Positions 50,928-60,995 of a stretch of DNA of 64,000 nucleotides are shown one piece after another. The stretch spans positions 744,001 to 808,000 of the forward strand of contig NZ_VRSW01000001.1 in assembly GCF_008017445.1 (NCBI RefSeq), written 5' to 3'. The DNA is from Microbacterium mitrae (lineage in GTDB: Bacteria > Actinomycetota > Actinomycetes > Actinomycetales > Microbacteriaceae). The translations under genes were made by a program, and so were the position numbers. The notes below the pieces were generated by a model, which made no database searches, had not been told where the DNA came from, and saw only the letters and a list, made by a program, of their open reading frames with translations. Positions within the stretch are counted from its first letter, which is position 1. Each line of letters starts with the position of its first letter.

Positions 50928-52015
50928 ATCAGCGCCTTTTCGAAGGAAGCGAAGGTCTCGCGCGCCGTGCGGTCCCACGTAAACGTTGCGGCACGCTCAT
51001 AACCGTCGGTGACCATTGTCGCGCGCAGATTCTCGTCAGAGACGACCTGAGCGATGAGTCTCGCAAGCGCATCGTGGTTGTCGGGCGCAAAGTATCTCGC
51101 CGCGTCCCCGCCGACGTAGCGGTGTACTTCGATGTCACTGAGCAACGCCGGAATTCCTGCTCCCATCGCCTCAAGCGTGGGAAGGGAGAATCCCTCCGCA
51201 TACGAAGGAATAGCCAGCGCCGTGGCAGTGGACATCAAATGCTGAACCTCGGCATCATCGACCCAGCCACGAAGTTCCACCCATCGTTGAACACCGAGCT
51301 CAGCTACGAGCGGAGCAAGCGGGTCATCACCGCGGCCCCCCGTGATCACAATCCGTGGACGCTGATCTTCCGGCAGACGGGCGCACGCGTGAACGAGAGC
51401 ACGCCAGTTCTTGTGAGGGCGACGGTTACCCATGGCGAGAATGAGTGCCCCCTCACTGCTGGCCAAAGAACGATCGATACCAGACGGCACCGCGCCAGCG
51501 AGAGGGATCACATCAATCCGCTCCTCTGGAACATGCAGGTACTTGGTGATCTCGCGCGCGGAGGTGGGACTGATCGTCACGATGCGCGTGGCGTTCTTCG
51601 CTGCCTGCTGCTCCATCCATTTCACGGGCTTAGTGTAAAGCGGAGTCGTCATGAGTTCAGGGTGGCTCCAGTAGAGCATGTCGTGCATGGTCACGACAGT
51701 AGGCATGGCCGACTTCCTGGGTCCGAGCGTCGCCGGCGCGTGGATGAGATCTGCGCTCGCGCTATTCGCAGCCTTTGCGACCTGCGTTAGTTCACCCCAC
51801 GCCCAAACAAACCGATTCTCCCCGGAGATCTCCGACTCAACGATTTGACCAGGGAACCACGATAAGTCAAGTTGTGCTCCCTCTTTCGATACATAGCCGA
51901 TGAACTCCCACCCCGTGTTCATGGCGCCAAGCGCGCGATAAACCTCGCGCGTATACGTCTCCATACCGCCTTTGGTACCGGTGTAGGAGAGGAGATCAAC
52001 CAGTACGCGAGCCAT
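50924..52015 (-). CDS. GT4 glycosyltransferase
   Basis: 363 aa. GT-B fold: Gly-rich N-terminal GTKGGMETYTREVYRAL, acceptor-side HDMLYWSHPELM, and the family 4 donor-binding segment FSLPTLEAMGAGIPALLSDI with the conserved E-x7-E (EGFSLPTLE). Uses a nucleotide sugar, substrate not readable. Last gene of the minus-strand glycan operon running from 60.8 kb; its stop overlaps the convergent flippase-like gene. Confidence 0.9.
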   Translation of the reverse strand: MARVLVDLLSYTGTKGGMETYTREVYRALGAMNTGWEFIGYVSKEGAQLDLSWFPGQIVESEISGENRFVWAWGELTQVAKAANSASADLIHAPATLGPRKSAMPTVVTMHDMLYWSHPELMTTPLYTKPVKWMEQQAAKNATRIVTISPTSAREITKYLHVPEERIDVIPLAGAVPSGIDRSLASSEGALILAMGNRRPHKNWRALVHACARLPEDQRPRIVITGGRGDDPLAPLVAELGVQRWVELRGWVDDAEVQHLMSTATALAIPSYAEGFSLPTLEAMGAGIPALLSDIEVHRYVGGDAARYFAPDNHDALARLIAQVVSDENLRATMVTDGYERAATFTWDRTARETFASFEKALI

Positions 52016-52046
52016 CAGTACCCATCACATTCATCAGTACAACAGA

Positions 52047-54197
52047 TTATTGGTTCGACACGTCGAGCGGTTGCGCGTCGATCAAGGCGCGCCCCAAGTA
52101 GGGCATAAGGGACTTTGCAAACGACTCAGAGACGTGGTTATCGTCGGCGTAGACCAGCACGTCGCCGACGACAGCGTAGCAAGCACTCTCATCGCACGTC
52201 GCTGGCCGCGGAGACACCACTCTGATTTGGTTCCCGAGCGCTTCAATCGCCTCGTCGAATGGTGTTGCCGGGTAACCGATATCAAGCGGCACGGAGCACT
52301 CCGAAGCTGGGTCCGCGGCTGCTGCGACACATGTCGGCACATCAACAGCGCCCGTTGATGCGAAGTCACGCAGCAGGACGACCTGTTTTCCGCTCGCAGC
52401 CACTGCGCTCAAGGACTCTACGATGTTGGCCGACGTCAGCTGAACGGCACCCGGCTCCTCCGGAGTCGCATACGCAGATTCGAACGACGTGAAAATGACG
52501 AGCAAAATATCATCCCGCTGGACGAGCTCGTCAATGACTCGCTCCGACCAAGTAGCGCATGCTTGTTCTGTCTCGGGGGTCTGCGCGCGCAGCCCAATCG
52601 GAGTCGGGCTCAGCGCCGGGCATCCGAAACGCGTGAAGGTCTCGAGCTTGTAACCTTCATCCGCAAGCCAGTCCCCGAACGGGTTGGTCAGGGCTGCCGC
52701 GTGGGAATCTCCAACAATCGCTACGGTCTGAGCAGCTGGGGCGCTGTCATCACCGAAAGTACAGGATCGCCAATCCTCATCGAACCAGGTCAGGCACCAG
52801 TCGGGATTGAGATCCTGCTCAGCAGGGACCGGAGACGCGCCAGGAGTGACATCGAACGGCGTTAGGCATTCACCATTACCAAGCGTCGCGTTTGCCCCGA
52901 CGCAGCCGTCGGTCTGGACCAAAGACTCAGCACGCTGTTCTTGCTGCTGAGCCGCGGCCTCAGCGCGCTGCGTGACAACAACCGTCGATGCAACCACAAG
53001 AACGATCGCTCCCGTTGCCGCCAGCCCTAATGCTGACCAGCTCGACTTCCGTGCTCGGCCGTACTTGCGCACCGGGTCTTCGACCGCGACTTTCGTCATC
53101 CATGCCAGCAGAACCGCGATCACAAAGATTGCGATCCCCTCCAGGACACTGTGTTTTCTCGCCGCCAGTTGCCCGAACCCAATGATGATGGGCCAATGCC
53201 ACAGGTAGAGCGAGTATGAGATGTCGCCGAAGAATTGAACGATTCGTGCACCGGTAATGCGGGCGAGGAATCTGCCGCTGGGCATTCCGCCGAGAATTAC
53301 CAATAGAGCACCAACGACGGGAACAGCCGCCCAGAAGCTGGGGAATGGCGTAGCGGAGTCGATGAGCAGGGCTGAACCCAGGATCATTGCCATGCCGATC
53401 AGCATGGGCAAACCCAAGGTCGACACCGCGTGAGACGCCCGGAACTTCTCAATTGCAGCGGGGAACCTCGCCACCACCATCGCGAGGAGCCCCCCCGCGG
53501 CGAATTCCCACGCGCGTGCGAACGTGTCGAAGTAGGCGCGCGACGGCCAAAAGTGGGTAGTCCAAATCGAATACGCAAGAGACACAACGATAAGAATCGA
53601 GGCAAAGATCATTAGTCCGGTCATGCGGCCAGCGGCACTCCGCTTGCCCCGGCGTCGAGCCAATACCGCCAGAATCAGGCAAACAGCGACGAGTAGCACA
53701 GGCCAGACCAGGTAGAACTGCTCTTCGACCGACAAAGACCAATAATGCTGAACGATGGTCGGTTCGTTGTCCCGGGCGAGATAGTCAACGGCGTCGCCCG
53801 CGAGAACCCAGTTCACGACGTATGCCGATGATGCGCCAATCTGCCGCAAGGCGTTCGAGGCTGTGCTGACAGGCGCGGCAAAGAATGTAAAAATCCAGCA
53901 GATTACCAAGACGAGCAACGACGCTGGAAGAAGTCTCCACGCCCGATTCGCCCAGAAACGCCCCAGCGCCACTTTTCCAGTCTCTACAAGTGGCGTAAGA
54001 AGGTGAGCTGTAATCAGGAAACCAGAGATGACGAAGAAGACGTCGACACCGACGAACCCACCAGAAAGTCGCCCTGGCCAAAGGTGGTACACCACGACGA
54101 GCAAGACGGCGACGGCGCGCAGCGCCTGCACTTCATACAAGAACGCGCGGCTCTTGCCGCGGCTCGGTGAGGGCAGCCGCGTGGATGATGTCGTCAC
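52047..54197 (-). CDS. OafA-type acyltransferase with SGNH domain (third copy)
   Basis: 716 aa from a GTG at 54197 that overlaps the epimerase stop (GTGA). Acyltransferase_3 domain: VQALRAVAVLLVVVYHLWP and the canonical SVEEQFYLVWPVL motif, ten or so membrane helices; C-terminal SGNH domain with VGDSHAAAL (about residue 495) and the catalytic DDNH near the C-terminus. Likely transfers acetyl or another acyl group to a glycan, possibly the sugar made by the upstream epimerase. Very similar in plan to the copies at 36821 and 40182. Confidence 0.92.
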   Translation of the reverse strand: MTTSSTRLPSPSRGKSRAFLYEVQALRAVAVLLVVVYHLWPGRLSGGFVGVDVFFVISGFLITAHLLTPLVETGKVALGRFWANRAWRLLPASLLVLVICWIFTFFAAPVSTASNALRQIGASSAYVVNWVLAGDAVDYLARDNEPTIVQHYWSLSVEEQFYLVWPVLLVAVCLILAVLARRRGKRSAAGRMTGLMIFASILIVVSLAYSIWTTHFWPSRAYFDTFARAWEFAAGGLLAMVVARFPAAIEKFRASHAVSTLGLPMLIGMAMILGSALLIDSATPFPSFWAAVPVVGALLVILGGMPSGRFLARITGARIVQFFGDISYSLYLWHWPIIIGFGQLAARKHSVLEGIAIFVIAVLLAWMTKVAVEDPVRKYGRARKSSWSALGLAATGAIVLVVASTVVVTQRAEAAAQQQEQRAESLVQTDGCVGANATLGNGECLTPFDVTPGASPVPAEQDLNPDWCLTWFDEDWRSCTFGDDSAPAAQTVAIVGDSHAAALTNPFGDWLADEGYKLETFTRFGCPALSPTPIGLRAQTPETEQACATWSERVIDELVQRDDILLVIFTSFESAYATPEEPGAVQLTSANIVESLSAVAASGKQVVLLRDFASTGAVDVPTCVAAAADPASECSVPLDIGYPATPFDEAIEALGNQIRVVSPRPATCDESACYAVVGDVLVYADDNHVSESFAKSLMPYLGRALIDAQPLDVSNQ

Positions 54198-55330
54198 TTG
54201 AGGAGGTTTCGCTCTGCCATCTCGGCGAGCGAGCGTTCGTAGTTGTCTCCCTCGATAGGCTCAGTAAGAACCCATTCCACGAACCGCTTCACGCCGTCCG
54301 CAAACGCAACCTGCGGTTCGTAACCGAGCACATCCCGCAGGGCGGTTGTGTCTGCGATGTTGTGACGGATGTCTCCAAGTCGATAGTTACCAGAAACCTT
54401 CGTCGGCACCGTGGTTCCGAACGCATCAAAGAGCGCTGCAATGACATCGTTGACGGTGGTCGCGACGCCGGAACCAACATTGAAGGTCCCGCCTGCGGCC
54501 TGCGGGAGTGTCGCGGCGAGGAAAGTTGCTTCAACGATGTCGTCGATATACACGAAGTCACGACTCTCGAGGCCATCCTCAAAGATATTGATCTCTTTGC
54601 CCTGACGGATCAAGGTCGAGAAGATCGAGAGGATGCCGGTGTAGGGGTTCTTGAGCGACTGACCAGGGCCGTAAACGTTCTGATAGCGCACCGACACAGC
54701 TTCCTTGCCGATCGTCGGAGCTACCGTCATGATGAGCGATTCCTGCATCTGCTTTGTGATGCCGTAAACGCTTGACGGGTGCAGCAGCGCTGACTCGTCG
54801 GTCGGGACCATCGTGAGCGGGCCCTCACCGGGCATGTGAACGTCGAAGTCGCCGCCCGCCATGTCTGCATCAACACGGTGATTCGGGAAAACCAGGCGAC
54901 CGTCTTCAGTTCGGTAGCTACCCTCGCCGTAGATGGAACGCGAAGACGCGATAACGACGCGCTTCACCTCATTGGGCTCATTGGTAATGATGTCGAGAAG
55001 CTTGGCTGTGCCGCCTACATTCGCGTCAACGTAGCGATCGATCTCGTACATGGACTGCCCAGTTCCGGTCTCCGCAGCAAGGTGAACAACGATCGTCGCA
55101 CCCTTCAGCGCGGTGCGCAGGTCGTCCTTCGACGTCACTGTGCCATGCACCGTGTTGGCGACGCCATCGAGCGAACGTAGCAGCGGTGATGTGATCTTGG
55201 GGTCGTCGCCGTGCACCTGTGCGATGAGGGAGTCGAGCACCGTTACGGTGTACCCGGCTTTCACAAACCGTGCCGCCAGGCGGGTACCGATAAAGCCGGC
55301 ACCGCCGGTGATTAGCACGTGCTCTGACAT
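54194..55330 (-). CDS. dTDP-rhamnose 4-epimerase-like SDR
   Basis: 378 aa. Extended SDR: GGAGFIGTRLAARFVKAG, HLAAETGTGQSMYEI, VIASSRSIYGEG and the catalytic YGITK. RYQNVYGPGQSLKNPYTGIL and SRDFVYIDDIVEA match the group of dTDP-L-rhamnose 4-epimerases that make dTDP-6-deoxy-L-talose, rather than galactose epimerases. Together with rmlABCD it could give a second deoxysugar. The ATG at 55330 has TTGGAGG upstream. The stop overlaps the third acyltransferase start, so acylation of the talose-type sugar is plausible. Identity by motif only. Confidence 0.75.
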   Translation of the reverse strand: MSEHVLITGGAGFIGTRLAARFVKAGYTVTVLDSLIAQVHGDDPKITSPLLRSLDGVANTVHGTVTSKDDLRTALKGATIVVHLAAETGTGQSMYEIDRYVDANVGGTAKLLDIITNEPNEVKRVVIASSRSIYGEGSYRTEDGRLVFPNHRVDADMAGGDFDVHMPGEGPLTMVPTDESALLHPSSVYGITKQMQESLIMTVAPTIGKEAVSVRYQNVYGPGQSLKNPYTGILSIFSTLIRQGKEINIFEDGLESRDFVYIDDIVEATFLAATLPQAAGGTFNVGSGVATTVNDVIAALFDAFGTTVPTKVSGNYRLGDIRHNIADTTALRDVLGYEPQVAFADGVKRFVEWVLTEPIEGDNYERSLAEMAERNLLK

Positions 55331-55383
55331 GCGAAACGCCTCCAAGTATGTTGCGGGCACGGTCTGTGCCACGGTGCTCTCGC

Positions 55384-56274
55384 TCAGATCGCGAAAACGT
55401 GCGCCAGAGTCGATTGTAGTCCAGCCCGACTTCCGTGCCTGAGAACGCCCGGGATTTCGGTGATCGCATGTAGCCGAGACATCAGCCTGATGCGCGCGGT
55501 GCGCGCGGTGCGCTTAAATCCATGCTGTTTCGCGAGTGCGATCGCCTTCTTGTAGTACGTTCGCTCGTCGCGGAAGCGACGACCATCCATGATCGTCTTC
55601 TGCGATGCACTCGCACCATGTCGACGGTAGGAGAAGGCGAGCTCCGGGGTATATGCGAGAGCGCCGCCCTGGAACGCGATGTCCATGAGGAGAGCGAGAT
55701 CCTGGATGATGGGCAGCCCATCGCGAAAGTCGATGCGCTTTAGCGTTTCCGTCTTGAAGGTCAGCGAAGGCCAATACAGCCAATCGCCGCGAATCAAGCT
55801 CGTAGCCATCTCCTCGCCACGCAGGACGGCAACGCCATTTGAGATCTTGGGAGCAAGGAGCCCCTGCTTGACACGGTCAACCAGGGGTGTACCCACGACG
55901 CCATGCTCATCGATGATTTCAACGCCAGGCTGGATTACGTCAACGTCTGGGAATGCTGAAATCGTGCGGTGAATCACGTCTAGGTAGTTCGGGTGCAACA
56001 GGTCATCGCATCCCAAGATGGAAATAAACTCCGTCGTCGCCCGTGAAATCGCCTCGCGATAGTTGTCGGTGATGCCAAGGTTTTTCTCGTTACGGATGTA
56101 CGTGATGCGATCGTCATCCAGTGCCGAAAAATAGTCCGCAACGGTGAGATCTGGGTACTGATCGTCCAACACGATCAGTTTCCAGTCATCACGAGTCTGA
56201 GCGCGAACGGAGTCCACCGTCTCGTACAGGAGTCCGGGGTCTCCCCAGAAGGGAAGGAAGATTTCGATGGTCAT
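55384..56274 (-). CDS. GT2 glycosyltransferase
   Basis: 296 aa. GT-A fold: IEIFLPFWGDPGLLYETVDS, RNEKNLGITDNYREAI and the metal-binding LGCDDLLHPNYLDVI, with the acceptor-side IRGDWLYWPSLTFKTETLKR (in part) and a C-terminal helical tail. Cytosolic, peripheral to the membrane. The start overlaps the DUF6541 stop by 4 bases (ATGA). Donor and acceptor unknown. Confidence 0.9.
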   Translation of the reverse strand: MTIEIFLPFWGDPGLLYETVDSVRAQTRDDWKLIVLDDQYPDLTVADYFSALDDDRITYIRNEKNLGITDNYREAISRATTEFISILGCDDLLHPNYLDVIHRTISAFPDVDVIQPGVEIIDEHGVVGTPLVDRVKQGLLAPKISNGVAVLRGEEMATSLIRGDWLYWPSLTFKTETLKRIDFRDGLPIIQDLALLMDIAFQGGALAYTPELAFSYRRHGASASQKTIMDGRRFRDERTYYKKAIALAKQHGFKRTARTARIRLMSRLHAITEIPGVLRHGSRAGLQSTLAHVFAI

Positions 56275-58199
56275 TTGGGAGCCTCACATGCTGTGATTTC
56301 AAACAGCCGAGCACCGGGTTCCTCGGCAACCAATGAAACGTTGTCGGATGAAGACAGGTTGTCCAGGCCCGCAAACGTAGCCGCGGGATGATCCATGAAG
56401 TCTCCGCCGTCGAACTCCAGTGCAAATTGCACATTGTTTTCCAAAATTGCCGCGCAAAGCTCAGAAGATACCGCGTCGCCATCGAGCGCGTCATTTATCA
56501 CGGCGACGTCGGCCGGAGTATCCATGAGCACGTGAGGCATCAAGACCTCTCGCCCGCTGATACCCCAAGCGAACCCGCTCCCGTTCCATGGATTAACCGC
56601 GATCACCGCTTCGGCGGGCACTAGATCCCCCAGGCGCATCATCAAGTCGAACTCGCCTTGACTGAGGATCGGACCAGCACCATGCCCGTCCCCGTACGTG
56701 TAAGCGATATCGGCTTTGGCCTGGTCCATTGCAGCTCCCTGCGCTCCGAGGACGCCCAGCGCGATAGCCGCCATGCCTATGGCGATCCGAGCCCGCCTAG
56801 AGCGCGCGAGGCGGCTCACCCGACGCACGATCCACATGGCTCCTAACGCAGTGAGTGGGATGACAGCAATAACCCAAATCGACGCGAGCCTGGGAGCATT
56901 GTTGTACCACGGACCCGTTAGCCAGGCTCGAACAAGCTCCGACGGTGACCCGGCCACGACGATGTAAAGGCCGCTTCCGGCCAATGCCATTCCGAGTGCG
57001 GTAGCCCTGCCCAGCGTTGGGTGGACCAACGCGACGACAGTTCCAGTCAATGTCAACGCTGCGACGAGCCACGCGGCGGGATAGCCGTAAGGTGCGGCCA
57101 TCACCACATCACCGATCGCTTGAGCGAAGCTCCCCGTCGTCGGCCAATAGATCTGGTCCGCTGGCGGCCTAACCACACGCCAGATTCCAATCCCGATCAC
57201 CACAATCCCAGCCAACGAGCTGGCTATTGTGACGCGCCGTTGAGCAGTCACTGCCCGTCGGAATGCCACCACCGCGGAGACGACAACGGCGGCGAAGCCA
57301 AGCGCGATCACGCCAAGAAGTGCTCCAGGGTGCGCGACAGCGATTCCCGGGATCGTGAGGAGTAACACGAGTCCAGTATCGAATCGCCCACCCAGCTTGC
57401 CGGGTCTCACCAGCCGGATTAGGAGCCCAATGCCCACCGGTGCAATCGCGAGACCAAGAAATAGCGGGTAAAGCGTGCCGTAGTGAAGGGGCAGGTACGG
57501 GAACGCGGGGAACGCTGAGGAGAGGATGCCCGCCCCAATCGTGACTGCTCGCCCCCCGCCCATGAGCACTCGAACAAGATAGACGGCGGATAGCGGCCAA
57601 ACTAGTGCAGCAACGATCACTATTGTCGCGTTTGTCGACGCGACGACTGACGCACCTGAACACTGCGCAACGAGAGAGACAAGGGCATGCCAACCGGATG
57701 GGTAGAAGGCGAGGCTCTCGTTGGACGTCATGGTTCCGAGCCAGAAAGGCGACGCATTCGCCGTCTGCAGCACATACTGGGTCGCGTTGAGGTGGAAGAA
57801 GTTGTCGTATCTTTGCGAGAAGAGCTCAGGACTTTGGATCGCGCGGAGAAGGATAAAGGAAATTACCAGGCCAGGAATCGCGATTGCGGCCAGACTTGCC
57901 CATGACGGCAGGCGCCAGCGGACACTCCTCCGCTGGTCGCGACTGATGTAGCGCGACCACCCCCATCCAGCAAGACACGCGATTGCAGTCAATCCGACCA
58001 CCGGCGCAATGGACCATCGAATCGAGAACCATCCGCCGAGCACGGATGCGACGACTATCAGCGAGACACTTAGCGGTGCAGCCAACGCCGCCGCATGCCA
58101 CCCACGTAGGCGCAACGAAAGCGCAACGGCAGCCCCTGGGCCGACAATTACCGCGATCGCCACCAGAACGGTGGGGACAAACTCAATCCACGTTGTCAT
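56271..58199 (-). CDS. DUF6541-family polytopic membrane protein, candidate membrane glycosyltransferase
   Basis: 642 aa with about a dozen membrane helices and a C-terminal soluble domain (about residues 480-642) ending in a Cys-containing tail. Sequences of this family occur in actinobacterial envelope-glycan loci and are thought to be GT-C-type enzymes using lipid-linked sugars; a GT-C-like N-terminal loop with acidic residues is possible (SQRYDNFFHLNATQYVL, with Asp in the first outer loop). No proven function. Coupled to the GT2 gene downstream and 7 bases after the GT2 gene upstream. Confidence 0.8.
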   Translation of the reverse strand: MTTWIEFVPTVLVAIAVIVGPGAAVALSLRLRGWHAAALAAPLSVSLIVVASVLGGWFSIRWSIAPVVGLTAIACLAGWGWSRYISRDQRRSVRWRLPSWASLAAIAIPGLVISFILLRAIQSPELFSQRYDNFFHLNATQYVLQTANASPFWLGTMTSNESLAFYPSGWHALVSLVAQCSGASVVASTNATIVIVAALVWPLSAVYLVRVLMGGGRAVTIGAGILSSAFPAFPYLPLHYGTLYPLFLGLAIAPVGIGLLIRLVRPGKLGGRFDTGLVLLLTIPGIAVAHPGALLGVIALGFAAVVVSAVVAFRRAVTAQRRVTIASSLAGIVVIGIGIWRVVRPPADQIYWPTTGSFAQAIGDVVMAAPYGYPAAWLVAALTLTGTVVALVHPTLGRATALGMALAGSGLYIVVAGSPSELVRAWLTGPWYNNAPRLASIWVIAVIPLTALGAMWIVRRVSRLARSRRARIAIGMAAIALGVLGAQGAAMDQAKADIAYTYGDGHGAGPILSQGEFDLMMRLGDLVPAEAVIAVNPWNGSGFAWGISGREVLMPHVLMDTPADVAVINDALDGDAVSSELCAAILENNVQFALEFDGGDFMDHPAATFAGLDNLSSSDNVSLVAEEPGARLFEITACEAPK

Positions 58200-58206
58200 G
58201 GCGCTT

Positions 58207-59118
58207 CTAGGCTCGCGTCAGAGGAACATCGTCAACATGTGAGACTTTCGGATTGAACGTGATTCCTCGCAGCCATTTGCCCATGAGTTTCCCCCTCAGT
58301 TGAATCGCAACCCGCCCCCGGCGCAACGACACGAATAGTCGCATTCCGAACTCGACGTAGTAGAGGAAACCGCGATGGTGAAGTAGGTACGATGATTCGT
58401 TGCGTACTCCGTAGGCAAACTTCCATACGTTCTTCGAGTTAACATCCGCGAAGTTGACGCCTTTGTTTTCGCCCATGTCGTGCGTCACCACGCTATCGAG
58501 TACCTGCACTCCCGGACACCGGTGGGTGAGGCGCATCGTATATTCCTTGTCATCGAACCAGATGAAGTACTCGGAGTATGGCAAACCGTATTCCGCGATC
58601 GCCCACCGTGGAATTAGCACCGAGACGAAAGAGCAGCTCGTCACCATGACATTCTGCTGCCCCTTGATCAGCAGACGTCCCCAGTCCCATGTCGGGACAG
58701 GGTTGTTCATCTCGCAAAGCGTGTCGTCAACGAATTTCACCGCTGAGCACGCGAAGGGAACATCCGGACCGAGCTCCGCAACCGCTTCGTCGAAACCGAC
58801 CACGAGATTCTGGAGTGCGGTTTCGGACGGATAGCAGTCATCGTCCATGATCCACACGTGGTCAGCTCCCGCGCGGTATCCGCGACTCATGCCTTCTGCG
58901 AATCCGCCGGCACCACCCGTGTTTTCCTTCATCGTGACAATCTCAACGTTCAACGTGCTCGTCAGCGAGCTCAGATACTGATCCGTACCGTCTGTCGATG
59001 CATTGTCGATGATGATGAGGGTTGACGGCTGGAGCGTTTGCGCCTCGATGGACGAGATAACGGTCTTGAGTTTGTCCAGACGGTTGAACGTCACTACGAC
59101 TGCTGCAACGTTTACCAC
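58207..59118 (-). CDS. GT2 glycosyltransferase, GlfT1-like group
   Basis: 303 aa from a GTG at 59118 with AGGAGG 7 bases upstream, overlapping the GT4 stop by 7 bases. NVAAVVVTFNRLDKLKTVIS, the loop NTGGAGGFAEGMSRGY and the metal site WIMDDDCYPSE place it in the same subgroup as the GlfT1-like enzyme at 33513. FIWFDDKEYTMRL provides the acceptor site. Likely adds galactofuranose or rhamnose to a lipid-linked chain. The later ATG frames start inside the Rossmann region and are not credible. Confidence 0.87.
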   Translation of the reverse strand: MVNVAAVVVTFNRLDKLKTVISSIEAQTLQPSTLIIIDNASTDGTDQYLSSLTSTLNVEIVTMKENTGGAGGFAEGMSRGYRAGADHVWIMDDDCYPSETALQNLVVGFDEAVAELGPDVPFACSAVKFVDDTLCEMNNPVPTWDWGRLLIKGQQNVMVTSCSFVSVLIPRWAIAEYGLPYSEYFIWFDDKEYTMRLTHRCPGVQVLDSVVTHDMGENKGVNFADVNSKNVWKFAYGVRNESSYLLHHRGFLYYVEFGMRLFVSLRRGRVAIQLRGKLMGKWLRGITFNPKVSHVDDVPLTRA

Positions 59119-60800
59119 TGTGAAACCTCCTGCGCGAACCATGCGTTCGCTGATTGATGTGAAAGCAAAACAGCCTCCGATTGCCTTTCAACTTCCCACA
59201 GTTCGCGGCGAGCCTGTTCATCGACAGACAGAACAGCCAGCTTTTCGAAAAGCGAGCGCACAGCGGAGCGTGCATAACGCGGTGCGAGAGCATCGGGCGG
59301 AACAATATCCGATTGCGCTCCAACGTCTGTTGAGATCACGGGCACCCCCGCCGCAAGCGCCTCAAAGGTTGTGAGCGTCAATCCTTCGTTGTGCGAAGAA
59401 ACCACAAGCAAGTGCGACTCAGCCAGTGTCTGAGCAACAGGAACAGAAGAGTCGCGACGTTCGATAATGCTCTCCAGCCCTTCAGCGCGGATGAGATCAT
59501 CCATGAGCCCCGAGAGTTCCCCATCGCCGTGCATGATGTAGCGCAACCCAAGGTTGGCTTTTCGCGCGCGGGCAACAATTTCAATGAACACTTCCGGCGC
59601 CTTCTGCCGGCTCATGCGTCCAATGAAGGCGACCGTGAAAGTTTCTCCCGGCGCCTTCTCACGGAAGGTGCCGTCCTCAGGATTCGCAGTCAGTCCGATG
59701 AGCGGCGCCATGACGAGAGTCGCGGGATCGATATTTTGCACATTCGTCATCCAGCGCTCAAGGGCGGGCGAGATCACATGGTGAGTCGTGATCGCGTCAG
59801 CAACGAGTGCGCTACTAACCGGATAGCCGCCACCTCGATACTCGACAATGTGAGTCGAGTCCACCACAGGCAAGTTTGGCCGCGAAGCGCGGATCCAGTG
59901 CAGTCGGTCGTACAGCCACTGATTGTGGTGTACCACGACGCCATGCACATCAAAGTTGGTGAAGACTGCCCGCAAGAGTTCTTCGACCCCGGGCGTTTGA
60001 GAGAGCGCCGTGGGCTCGGAGAATGGGATCACGATGGCGCCGTCGAACTCCGGGCGCGTGATAAGCGGATGGTGTGAATCGCGGTTGCTGATGACGATCG
60101 GCAAGAAACCCGCCTCGCGGATAAGACGTACGGTTTCGAATGCCCAGCGCTCCGCACCACCGGTTTCTAACCAGTGCATTCCCACGATGACTGCCTTAGG
60201 CGCTCCGTCGAACGCTGCCGGCGCGGGAACGATCTCATTTTCCTGGTGGTTCCCACCGGGGGCAAACTCTGCCTCATATGCGCGACGCTCAACGGCGTGC
60301 GTCAGTGGATAACGATGTCGCAAGAGTTCGAGATCGCGTGCGTCGTCGTACAACAAGGGTGTTTTTGCTCGGACAGCGCTCATCACCTTGCGGATGGGGT
60401 CTCGTGCGATGTTGCGCGGTGGGTCATACTTCAGGACGGCATCGCGCGAAATGTGGATGTGTCGACGCGGTGGAGCGATGAGTTCCCGCGCGTGCTCCGT
60501 CCCCGCCCAGCGGGCCGGATCCTCAGCGCGCATGAGACTCTCGATCCGGAGAGTGCGCGTCCGATTGCGATTATGGCGCGATCTTCCAGTGAATGTCGAA
60601 TCATCGGAAGTACGCGGCGTGGTTTCCCAGTTGCCATCGTAAAAGTGGACCTCAAGAACCCGTTCCGGTGCCATGAGTGCGTGAAAATTCAACGCGCCTA
60701 CGGTGATTCGAGCTTCGCGCTTTGAAAGCTCCGGGAAGTATGGGGGGTCACCAAGAATGCGGAAGAGTGCCGGCTGGCCGAGAACGAATTCGATGGTCAC
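59112..60800 (-). CDS. GT4 glycosyltransferase with long N-terminal domain
   Basis: 562 aa from a GTG at 60800 (MTIEFVLGQPALFRIL); a TTG at 60848 keeps the frame open and is an alternative. The first 220 residues are not recognised and contain several basic His/Arg stretches. Residues 220-562 are GT-B: VIVGMHWLETGGAERWAFET with the donor/acceptor Gly-rich loop, FIGRMSRQKAPEVFIEIVAR, and SSHNEGLTLTTFEALAAGVP with the GT4 E-x7-E. First gene of the operon ending at 50924. The intergenic region to the divergent exporter (60801-60995) holds promoter elements only. Confidence 0.87.
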   Translation of the reverse strand: MTIEFVLGQPALFRILGDPPYFPELSKREARITVGALNFHALMAPERVLEVHFYDGNWETTPRTSDDSTFTGRSRHNRNRTRTLRIESLMRAEDPARWAGTEHARELIAPPRRHIHISRDAVLKYDPPRNIARDPIRKVMSAVRAKTPLLYDDARDLELLRHRYPLTHAVERRAYEAEFAPGGNHQENEIVPAPAAFDGAPKAVIVGMHWLETGGAERWAFETVRLIREAGFLPIVISNRDSHHPLITRPEFDGAIVIPFSEPTALSQTPGVEELLRAVFTNFDVHGVVVHHNQWLYDRLHWIRASRPNLPVVDSTHIVEYRGGGYPVSSALVADAITTHHVISPALERWMTNVQNIDPATLVMAPLIGLTANPEDGTFREKAPGETFTVAFIGRMSRQKAPEVFIEIVARARKANLGLRYIMHGDGELSGLMDDLIRAEGLESIIERRDSSVPVAQTLAESHLLVVSSHNEGLTLTTFEALAAGVPVISTDVGAQSDIVPPDALAPRYARSAVRSLFEKLAVLSVDEQARRELWEVERQSEAVLLSHQSANAWFAQEVSQW

Positions 60801-60942
60801 TGGAACGCTTTCAGATATGGAGCTCGGATAACCTCCAAAGCCTACCAATGGGTAACCTGGAGACTGCCGAATGTCCGCCGCGCACTCAGGGATGATACTG
60901 TACGGCTCCCCTTGAATGACCAGGGGCCGACCACGAACTTAC

Positions 60943-60948
60943 TATGAT
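60943..60948 (+). promoter_or_regulatory. Candidate -10 element TATGAT upstream of the second exporter
   Basis: TATGAT lies 47 bases before the GTG at 60996, and AGGATAG provides a ribosome binding site. Assigned by composition only. Confidence 0.3.
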
Positions 60949-60995
60949 GAAATGACGTTCTGACCCGAGGAGCGTGCGGAGGTGAAGGATAGGCT

